Assembly: GCA_030533445.1 (NCBI GenBank)
Contig: CM060072.1
Location: forward strand, 22,236,767-22,300,766
From: Cyprinodon diabolis
Lineage: Eukaryota > Chordata > Actinopteri > Cyprinodontiformes > Cyprinodontidae
Direction of reading: 5' to 3'
DNA: 64,000 bases
In this document: in pieces, positions 39,845 to 64,000 of the stretch
How the letters are laid out: the number at the start of each line of letters is the position of its first letter
How positions within the stretch are numbered: the first letter of the stretch is position 1
Notes under the pieces: generated by a model
Seen by the model: only the letters and a program-made list of their open reading frames with translations
Told to the model about the DNA's origin: nothing
The model's database searches: none
Program-made: the position numbers and the translations under genes

Positions 39845-40240
39845 AGTGTACGGTTATGTGTATGCTGTCGCCTCTATGTAGACATGCCTACCTCCTGGTC
39901 CACTGCTCTCATTTGTCAATTACTTTGTGCCAACTGCGAAACGACCATCAGAAATGAGTGCTAACAGCCATGTCTGGACAAATGATTCAAAGGAAGTCTA
40001 AGCGTTAGGATCCATCTGATGGTGGACCCTGGTCGGTGTTTGTACATCTTACTATCTCAGTTTTCTCAGTGTTTTGCTTTTCCGCTTTGTGCCGACCTGT
40101 ACATTATTTCAAAGAAATTTGTCGAGAAATAACTTATTTTTTCTGTGCATTAAAATGAGCAACTGAGTTTGTGTTCTATTGCCTTTAAATTTTCAGTGAT
40201 ATCTTGTGGACTAAAGATACCAGGACTGTTGCTTAAACCT

Positions 40241-40246
40241 AATAAA
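40241..40246 (+). terminator. dynll2: poly(A) signal of dynll2
   Basis: AATAAA about 400 bases after the stop codon, followed by a GT-rich stretch (gatgtttctatgtgctttta). The implied 3' UTR is about 0.4 kb. Confidence 0.65.
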
Positions 40247-40279
40247 AGCTGTGACCTGCAGAGAGCTGAAGATGTTTCT

Positions 40280-41600
40280 ATGTGCTTTTACAATTCCTGG
40301 TTATGCCTGTGAAGATCCAAATGTTGCTGTATATCTTTAAAAGAAAAAAAAAATTGGGGTTCCCTGGCATTGATTCTATCCACACATTAAGAAATGTTGA
40401 GCACAAACCAACTTTGACCATTAAATTGTTCAAACGATGTCTGTTTTTTGAACCTTTTTTTTGCGTGAAGTATTATGCCATATTTCTTACTGATGGGACT
40501 AAAGGTGAAGTAGTTCTCACCAAAATGGTATTCTAATTTATTTCAAACTATCAGTTGCAATGTTTTAAACTTTTCTATAAAACTGACTCATGTTTTGGGA
40601 GCTTTTTTTTTTTTATTTAAAAAGGTAAATTTGTTTGATAAGGCTTGAATTGAAAAGTTCACTAGGAATGAATATATGTAACACAAAAGTGGCTCCATGA
40701 GACTATTCTCATTATGGATAAATATTTCTTGGAGGTTTTTATCTTAGATTTTACAGAAATCATTCTTTGGAAATTTCAGCTAATTGGCTTGAAAGCATCT
40801 TTAAACACCATGAGGCATAATGTAGATTGTATTTAGGTCCCAGGGACGGCTAGGCAGGGACCAATTTGCACAGAGTGGCCAAAAGAGGAAAGGTGCCAAA
40901 ATCCTACAGCCCATCTACACTCTATCAGGAACATGACTGAGCATAATGTCTGTATTTCCAAACCAAGACCTTGCTAATAAATGCATTTACACATCCATGC
41001 TGTCTAAATTATAGGTAAATGATAATTTTTAATAGGGAAAATATCTTTGTAGTTCAATTTCTAAAAAAGTCCACTTTATTTTGTTTTGAATAAATAGTGA
41101 TAATTACGTTACATGAATTTAGTGGCTATGAAGGGGGGCACTAAGCATTGATGGGTCTTATTTATACATTTTCCAAGGCACACCAATTTAAACTAAAATA
41201 GGTATGCTCACTACTCTTACATCTGCAACAGTCAAGGTGAATGATGAATATATGATACTCAAAACGTGTATAGTCTATAAGGAGTATAGTGTTGAATGAA
41301 AACTGTAACAATTCAATTTGTTTCCCCTGTTCTGTGAAAATGTATTACAATGAGGTCGTTGTGAATTCACAAATAACTTTGGAGAATTTTCATCTAAGGT
41401 TAGAAATTATTACATAGAAAATATAACCTATAATAAATAGTCACTTCAGATGGTTATTGGTTGGCCCAGATATTCTTAAGTCAAATATCAAATCACATAT
41501 GAAATGATAAAATGGAATAGATGCATAATTTTTTCCTTGTCATTTACTGGAATCAGAAATATGCATGCATTCAATTCGTTTTGCTTTTTTTTTTAAATCA
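40280..41600. other. AT-rich intergenic DNA, no gene seen
   Basis: No ORF, RNA gene or repeat I can name. Scattered A/T runs only. Confidence 0.5.
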
Positions 41601-41629
41601 TGATTATATCTTAATTAGAACTGGTTTTA

Positions 41630-42060
41630 ATCCTAAACCGCCTCAAACAAGGCACCATGAGGGACTTGGTCCAAAGCCTTCTCCAGGTCCACAAAGTAGA
41701 TGCGGTCTGTTTGGGCAAACTCCAACTAACCCTCAGGGACCCTGCAGAGTGTGTTCCAGGAGGACAACAACACGGCTCTTCCTGAAGCCGAACCACCAGC
41801 CTGATTCTCCTCTCCAGCAACCTGGCATAGGCCTTATCAGGGAGACTGAGATGTATAGCTGGAACATTCCCCCTCCTTATGCAGGGGAACCACCACCCCT
41901 ATCTGACAATCCAGGGGTACTGCCCCCCACCAAAACCTTGCCACTGTGTTTTTGACCACCTCACTGCCTTTAGCCTGAGAAATTAAGGAACCTGGCCACA
42001 AGTACCCCGTCTCTTCTTCCACCATGGAAGGCGTGTGAGCCGGATGAAATATTCCTTCCA
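41630..42060 (-). pseudogene. LINE reverse transcriptase fragment, minus orientation
   Basis: The minus strand around 41660-41710 reads IYFVDLEKALDQVPHG, the first catalytic-Asp block of LINE reverse transcriptases (usually VDLEKAFDRVPR). The upstream part of the same RT domain follows toward 42060 with broken frames. It is a degenerate copy from the middle of a LINE. Confidence 0.7.
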
Positions 42061-42103
42061 CCTTCTGATGATGTCCTCTTTCAGTTCCATAGTTCTGCTT
42101 GTT

Positions 42104-42745
42104 CTCTCCTGTTAAGACCTACAGCATGCACTGGAGTGGTTGACAGCCATGTGTGAATCTGCCGGGATGAGAATTAGCTCCTCCAAATCTGAGGCTATGG
42201 TTCTTGACTGGAAAAGGTGGATTTTCCCATTTAGGTTGGAGCAGAATTTCTGTCTCTATTAAGGAATTTAAGTCTTATCTTGGGCTCTTGTTGAGAAGTG
42301 AGATGAGAATGGAGTAGGAGATCCATAGATGGACTGATGCGGCGGCTGCTATAGCGCGGCGGCTGCTATAGCGCGGCGGCTGCTATAGCGCGGACGCTGC
42401 ACAGTCTGTTGCGGTGTAGAGGGAACTGAGTGAAAAGGCAAAACTCTCGATTTACCCGTCAGTCTGCATTCTTACCATCACCTTTGGTCATGAAATCCTG
42501 TGTACTACCTGGAGAAGTGTTCCAGGTATGTCCCACAGGAAGGAGGCCCAGGGGATGACCCAGGACATGCTGGAGGGAATATGTCTCACTGCTGGCCTGG
42601 GAGTTCCTCTGGCTTCTCCCAGCGGAGCTGGTGGAGGTGTCTGTGGGGGGGGTTGGAGTCTGGGACTCTCTAAATGAGAGAGTGCTGCCCCACACGAAGC
42701 AGTCCCGGATGAAGCAGCTAAAGAGCAGAAAGGAAACACTGGTAG
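42104..42745 (+). pseudogene. LINE reverse transcriptase 3' part, plus orientation
   Basis: The + strand encodes LQHALEWLTAMCESAGMRIS followed by SSKSEAMVLDWKR (the RT region after the YADD box), and later PTGRRPRG and ELVEVSVGGVGVWDS-like tail blocks in shifted frames. The conserved order identifies a fish LINE of the same general type as its inverted neighbour at 41630. Stops and frameshifts make it non-functional. Confidence 0.7.
42339..42389. repeat. 17-bp GC-rich tandem repeat, three copies
   Basis: The unit gcggcggctgctatagc is repeated three times without change and is followed by a partial gcgg. It lies inside the LINE copy where the usual sequence codes a run of alanines (DAAAA). 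Confidence 0.95.
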
Positions 42746-42758
42746 TAGTGGTTATTGG

Positions 42759-42939
42759 CAGAGGTGGATAATCCAGGTCAAGAAAGTAAAATGCCTTTCA
42801 GGAGGTTACTTCCAACCAAATGCAATTTCCAGCCCCACAATGTAGACTAATAACCTGAGGGTCTAACTTGGTTAACTGAACAAGATGGAGGAAAACAAGG
42901 CAGGATTTTTACTTTCTGGATCTGGATTATCTACCTCTG
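42759..42939. mobile_element. hAT-type MITE with about 35-bp inverted repeats
   Basis: The left end cagaggtggataatccaggt, continuing caagaaagtaaaa, pairs with the right end tttttactttctggatctgg, continuing attatctacctctg. There is no coding capacity in about 181 bp. The outer CAGAGGTGG ends suit hAT; the flanks gttattgg and gcatttag could be a decayed 8-bp duplication. Confidence 0.8.
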
Positions 42940-42984
42940 GCATTTAGAAAAACAATACAGACAAAGACTCTGTATAATCAGTCA

Positions 42985-43200
42985 AAAAGTCAGTTGAAGA
43001 GTACAGTAGTCACTTTCGTTATTCCAGATCTAAATATCATATCAAGTCATAGAGTTAATGATAATTTGTCTGTTTACACAGGAGCGCTAGTGGCATTAAT
43101 GCTTGTACTACTTTGGGTTGAAGAAGCAAAACCTGACTCAGTTATTGTTTGTTCAGATTATAAGAGTGCTCTAGCTAGTGTTAAGGAAATTAACTTAGTA
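42985..43200 (+). pseudogene. LINE RNase H domain fragment
   Basis: The open + frame carries VYTGALVALMLVLLWVEEAK and then PDSVIVCSDYKSALASVKE. This is the RNase H core (the TAE...AL and CSDS...AL blocks) found at the C-terminus of some fish LINEs. The frame stops at the start of the next repeat (43203), so only the middle of the domain remains. Confidence 0.65.
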
Positions 43201-43202
43201 TA

Positions 43203-43353
43203 TCCATCCATCCATTTTCTGTCAGGCTTATCCCAAGTGGGGTCGCGAGGGGTGCTAGTACCTATCTCCAGCTGTCTACGGGCGAGAGGAGGAGTACAGC
43301 CTGGACAGGTTGCCAGTCCGTCGCAGGGCAACACAGAGGAACAGGATAAACAA

Positions 43354-43397
<44 letters not shown>

Positions 43398-43580
43398 AGG
43401 ACAATATAGAGAAACCATTTAACCTAACAGTCAGGTTTCTAGACTGTGGGAGGAAGCCGGAGTACCCGGAGAGAACCCACACATGCTCAGGGAGAACATG
43501 CAAACTCCATGCAGAGAGAGTTGGGAATCTAACCCGGATCTTCTTGCTGCAAGGCGGCAGGGGTACCCTTAAATTCAACA
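43203..43580 (+). repeat. widespread teleost repeat (tatccatccatccattttct head) with (CA)n
   Basis: The order tatccatccatccattttct, tggggtcgcgaggggtgcta, gacaggttgccagtccgtcg, gactgtgggaggaagccgga, gtacccggagagaacccaca, catgcaaactccatgcagag is that of a very common fish retroposon. A (CA)n tract at 43358-43394 interrupts it. The longer ORFs here come from this repeat and are not genes. Confidence 0.9.
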
Positions 43581-43631
43581 TAATTTAATATTATATATAA
43601 ATGTAATTTTATATAAATATAATTTTATGAC

Positions 43632-43815
43632 TATGAAAATTGTTAAATTGTAGATTCACACTGCAGGCATCAAAACTATAAATTAACATAAGGAATTATA
43701 TACTTAACAAAAAAGTGGGAAACAACTGGAAATATGTCTTATATTTTAGGTTCTTCAAAGTAGACACCTTTTGCTTAACTTACTGCTTCGCACACTCTTG
43801 GCATTCTCTTGATGA
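43632..43815. repeat. fish DNA-transposon-like repeat, copy 1
   Basis: Carries tgactatgaaaattg, gtagattcacactgcaggca, tcaaaactataaattaacat, ggttcttcaaagtagacacc and cgcacactcttggcattctc. The same blocks recur in order at 46142-46405. It lies about 470 bp upstream of heatr6. Confidence 0.8.
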
Positions 43816-44283
43816 TATAAATATAATTTAAATCATCCATAGGAGTGAAGGGGCATGAGCTGCCATGACTTATATGCTAAAAAAGCAGCACAGAAAACCC
43901 AAGTGGAAATTACCATCAGGTACAGTAAAACAGAAATTTAATATATAGTGAAAAAAAAAAAGTGGCCAGTGAAGATTTGGAAGGAAGAATGGGACAGATA
44001 ATGTAAAGGGAGACATTTGTAAAGAATTCAAAATGTCATTCTGATAAGAAAAACAAGTAAAGAGAGAATGGAGGAGGATATTATAAGTAGGTGGAGACCG
44101 AGACACACAGGACTTAATAATATACAAATACAAACAAAGATGATAGGTATATTTTTTCGTTTTTAAGGAAAGCTGGTTTATACCATAGAATGTAGGTCAG
44201 TTTTAAATTCTGATTCACTCTTCTATCCAGAAGGTGGCGGTGTTTCTCGCCAGTCGCCACTAAACAGTAGAAGAAGAAGAAAC

Positions 44284-60112
<15,829 letters not shown>

Positions 60113-60406
60113 AAATGTGCTTTTATAATCTGATTTCACTGCAAGTCAGACAAACTGGATTAAAAAGGAAAGGAAGAGCAGATAAGTCATGAACCACATG
60201 TTATAATACTGACGTCCATCTGGTTGGTCCACACTACATTGACTTTGACTAAGAGGATCATGTCTGTAGCTTTTAGAACATCCTAACGTTAACGATGCAC
60301 ACAGATTTCTCAGGATTCACCATCGCTGTGCCTCAGGCTGTCCAACCCTGTGCAGCATTTTTACAGGAATCTCAGAAATCAGACAGGAGGTGAGACAGAG
60401 TGGCAA

Positions 60407-60491
60407 AATAAATTATCTGCCTTGGGAAAATACAGATTAAAATGTTCATATCATAAAGTAGAAACTGTCAGCTTCTGATCATAGAAATAAA
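60407..60491 (+). terminator. heatr6: probable poly(A) signals of heatr6
   Basis: AATAAA occurs at 60407-60412 and 60486-60491, about 300-380 bases after the stop codon. Either could end the mRNA. Confidence 0.55.
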
Positions 60492-60675
60492 ACGGTTCAT
60501 TAATCTGGCTTTAATTGCTTGATGCCAGTTTTTAAAGTTAATGAACTCTATAGTTGCAAGCTATGTATTAAAGAAGGGTCCCTAAAACTAACTGTTTAGA
60601 AGATTACTTGACAAACCATTCTGTTCCTTGGGAGGTAACACAGCTTTTCTTCAATATAGTAACCTACCATTTCAG

Positions 60676-60850
60676 TTCTGTTTATTTATATTGCGCCAAA
60701 TCACAACATGTCATCTTAACTTAGAGACGCTTCAGTCGCATCATGCAGACTGATTAGTTCTACTTAAAGGAAAACTAGCTGACTGCATCAGGTCATTGGC
60801 TTCAATGAGACAGGAGCAGATATACAAGAGGAACACAGAAGCGCTGATCT
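60676..60850. repeat. fish interspersed repeat, degenerate copy C
   Basis: tttatttatattgcgccaaa, tcacaacatgtcatctt, ctgactgcatcaggtcattg and gagacaggagcagatataca match copies A and B in order, with several deletions. Confidence 0.6.
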
Positions 60851-61184
60851 ATAAATAAGTTCTATGTTTGAAAAGGTAACGGCTAACTAGCTTCATGGGT
60901 GGCTTGCTCTGGGAAGGTAACAGGCAGGTGAACTCAGCCAGTTTCATGCCAAAGAGCACACAGTCACAGTAAAAGCTGAATTTATATATTTCTATATCTA
61001 GCAGAGAAACAGGTTTCAGCACTGAAAAAAACAGGCCCAACTCTATTATTTATAATTGGAGGTGTTGATGTTGTTAGTAGACTGTGATGAAGGTTTTCTG
61101 CAATCTTGGGATGAGGTGTCAGTTGTAACCATGCACTGATCTATGTTTTACTCTGATTCTTTAAAAATCCCCTTCCCTAGTGAA

Positions 61185-61330
61185 AAGACACAATGCCTTG
61201 CACAGGTATTCACACCCCTTCAGCTTTAACATCATTGACTTCCACATATTTTAATTTATTGTGAAATGGGAAGAAAAATGTGAAGGGTTTCATTTCTTTT
61301 TTTAAATAAAATCCCAAGTTGGACTAGACT
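61185..61330. repeat. Tc1-family end fragment
   Basis: aatgccttgcacaggtattc then acaccccttcagcttt resembles the same fish Tc1 end seen at 1620 (gctttgcaaaagtacccct). No transposase sequence follows, so it is a lone end or an internally deleted copy. Confidence 0.5.
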
Positions 61331-64000
61331 TGATGCCGGGAAATTTTAAAACAGATTTCCCTTTCTTTTCAAGAAACACTGAAGGTTCAGTCGATTTACG
61401 ATAACAACTTTGAAAATATTTTAAACTGTATGGAAGCAATATCTCAGCAACAAAAAGGTGATCATAGTTTACGTCACAATAAGGTTTTTATAAGGGCTCA
61501 AATTCTTAAACTTTTGTTTAATTGACTTTAAAATATTTAGGAATAAAAAGGTTTGAGCAAGGGTTAGAAAAAGTAATATATGTTCCTCTTTGACTCACAT
61601 GTGTGATGAAAAAAGGCATCACTAGAGATTAGAGACACAAGGATGAAATGTTACTGAAAGCTGATCAAATCTTGCAGGTAAAAAAAAAAAGTTAACATAA
61701 ATGTTCAATGACGCAGTTTTTTTTTTTATGACATTATATTTTTTCGATGCATACATGCTTTCGTACATTATGGACCTTGCCTGCTCTATAGATTAGTTAA
61801 AATGTCATGATCCACTCTGTCATCTCCTGTCAACCTCTCGTCTTTGACACTCAGACCAGCTTTGCTCGCCCTTCAGCAGTGGCTGAAAGGGGGAAATACT
61901 GCAAACCTTGGACTAGTTAACCTTTTAGACAGAAACCGTGTGTTATTTGCTACTGAATCAACTTCCTTGAACAAATGAAAAACCAAAAAATTACGAATTC
62001 AGAAGCAACAAAGATGTGAGAAATGATCTTATGTTCAGCCTGTTACATCTGTCATTCAAATATGTTTTCCTCTGAACAGCTTAGGTTTGTTAATGTAAGA
62101 AAAAAACGAAGCATGCATAAGTTAAGCAGACTTTGAGGTTTTTTAATTTTGAAAAGATCCTAATGAATCTTCCTCAGGAAAACCAAACCTTGATCATGTC
62201 TTTCTAAAGTCATACCTGTAGTTTCTGTAGTTTTTCATCAAATAAAACGTTAAAAAAGCCCCCAAAAAATTCTAACAGCACTTTATCGGATGAGTCCTAG
62301 TTCTGTTTTACACTCCCTATTGTTGCATTTCCATTGTACTATATATGTTTTCCTAATTTTAATGCCATACAAAATCTGTTGTCTTAACTTTTCCCCATCA
62401 CCGAGGAAAACTCTTATGTGGAAATAAATACATGAGAATACCTTTATAGATTTTTCTGTAAATTATTTCTTATAATTTTCATCTTTGTTATTGCTCCTAT
62501 AATAATAAACATTCATTTGCATAAACAAAGTGTGTTTGTCCACCCAATGCTTTAGGCAATATATTAGTTATGTTAAGGTAAACTATATTTTTAAGAAAAC
62601 CTGTAATTGGGTTGTAAATCTAAATCAAATCTTGACATCAATGTGATTAATTGCAGTTATTCAATATACGGTAACTGACAAATTTACTTGCAACAAACCA
62701 TATCATCATCATTAGACCAGTATTAGCTCTGGTGACGTTAGATGGACAATATTTATTTATAAAGAGTAATTGAACGGTAAACTGTCATAACTCCTGTTTT
62801 TTTTTTATCCACTGCTGATAACTGGCTGATCTCTACATTCAATCTGCAGCACCAGCTTCCTGCTGTGCCTCTTAAATCACATAGAAACAGCCAGGGTGTA
62901 TTTGTGTTTTGTGCACCTGAGGTTGAATTTAAAACCTTTTAAAAATGGTAAAGGCCAGATATGCAAAACCTTGATCCATAGAATTTGTTATACCACCCAT
63001 CACTTCATGTTGCTGCTCACAATTTTAGTATTTAAAGTAGAATACAATGCAATTCGAATAAGAAAATCAAGAGTCTACAATAATTGACAGAATTGATCAA
63101 ACATTACACAGAATGCATCGTTCTGATGGGTTAAATATTACCTGTTTTATTCTGTTCTGGTTTGTAATCGAGGCTAAAATTTGGAGACAATATTTTATTT
63201 TCTTAGACTTTACTGCTATAATGTTTGTGTGCTTTTGTCAGATGTTTGTAATGTATTATAAAATTTGTTTTTAATGTAAAATGTAACCAGTTTATGCACA
63301 GTAAGTCTTTATTACCCGTCTATTAGTGTAAGACTTTCATAACCTGTTTGGGTTAACTAGATATCAGCTTCCAAAGCAAACCCTGACTGCTGACCGATTC
63401 CTGCTTGGTTTGATTTTGGTTTAAGGCAAGTTCTCGGTTGGATTAAGATCTGGATGTTCCTTTGCTTTAAACTATAGTTTAAATGTTTTTATTCTTGAGC
63501 CAAATGCTTCTCTATTTTTCCTTTATACACAGAGCCTATAATGGTGAAAATAATATTGGCCATCTCTTAATGTCTCTTGTTCTTTGAGCAAACTTGCTTT
63601 TAGAGAGTAATTTGATTAGGACAGTTTAGGGGAAGATTGTAAGTGAAGCAGCTTCAGAGGAGAAGAAACCTTGCAGCTTCATTGCTGATGTGACTCCGGC
63701 CTCATGGCAGCATTGAAGTGTTTTTGACCGGCCAATCAGATTTCCAGATTTCCCAGACAGAATTTATGCTGTCTAATTCTGGTTCTTCTTACAGAATATC
63801 AATTTAAGTTTTGAGCTGTTTGCAACAAACAAATGCAACATGTGAAAACAGGACTTTATAGGATAAGTCCTTGCATTGCACTTCATATTGCAGCAAAAAA
63901 AAAAAAAGATTTGGATGTTTTCTTCAGGGGTACAAATTTCTTTTTTGACTAGGCCAGGACCAAAAGTTGCTGCCTCCCTCTGCAGAAACCTTCACACATC
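61331..64000. other. intergenic DNA downstream of heatr6, no gene seen
   Basis: About 2.7 kb of AT-rich sequence without a recognisable exon, RNA gene or named repeat. A gene beginning beyond the window edge cannot be excluded. Confidence 0.45.

Noticed and set aside
42994..43398. 134-codon + ORF as a new gene
   Set aside because: Its first half is a LINE RNase H fragment and its second half is the teleost repeat with a CA tract.

Overview
This is a nuclear window from a ray-finned fish. The evidence is large introns with GT/AG splice sites, six genes that each read as a vertebrate orthologue, and a dense scatter of fish-type transposons (Tc1, hAT, LINE tails, MITEs, 5S- and tRNA-derived repeats, tetranucleotide satellites). 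The repeat mix suggests a percomorph, possibly a killifish or livebearer relative, but that finer placement is a guess from family memory.

Layout. All six protein genes lie on the + strand: rskr (3' half only, 167-1484), aldoc (non-coding first exon near 8.5 kb, coding 13543-16770), pigs (19512-29200), srsf1 (33350-35490), dynll2 (39500-39844) and heatr6 (44284-60112). I rebuilt each coding sequence exon by exon. Reading phase closes at every junction, giving aldoc 363 aa, pigs 562 aa, srsf1 251 aa, dynll2 89 aa and heatr6 1202 aa, all close to the family lengths. The human counterparts, as remembered, all lie on chromosome 17, in two separate blocks (RSKR/ALDOC/PIGS at 17q11 and SRSF1/DYNLL2/HEATR6 at 17q22-q23).

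Between and inside the genes. The rskr-aldoc gap holds an apparently intact Tc1 transposon (3225-4472; 29-bp perfect terminal repeats, TA target duplication, uninterrupted DD34E transposase), older Tc1 relics and a MITE nested in a LINE-type repeat. aldoc intron 5 carries a hAT relic with a perfect 8-bp target duplication. pigs intron 1 has a 52-bp higher-order tetranucleotide satellite, and a later pigs intron has a 5S rRNA pseudogene. The pigs-srsf1 gap is AT-rich and repetitive. The dynll2-heatr6 gap is a mosaic of LINE fragments in both orientations. heatr6 intron 14 contains the most striking sequence structure: a 2.1-kb DNA transposon of Harbinger type that has expanded internally into a 64-bp satellite with a seven-monomer (448-bp) higher-order period.

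The genes are housekeeping or neuronal-type genes with unrelated jobs (a kinase, glycolysis, GPI anchoring, splicing, dynein motor, a HEAT-repeat protein) and do not form a pathway. I found no new multi-gene system. The novelty lies in repeat biology and in a few splice-level oddities.
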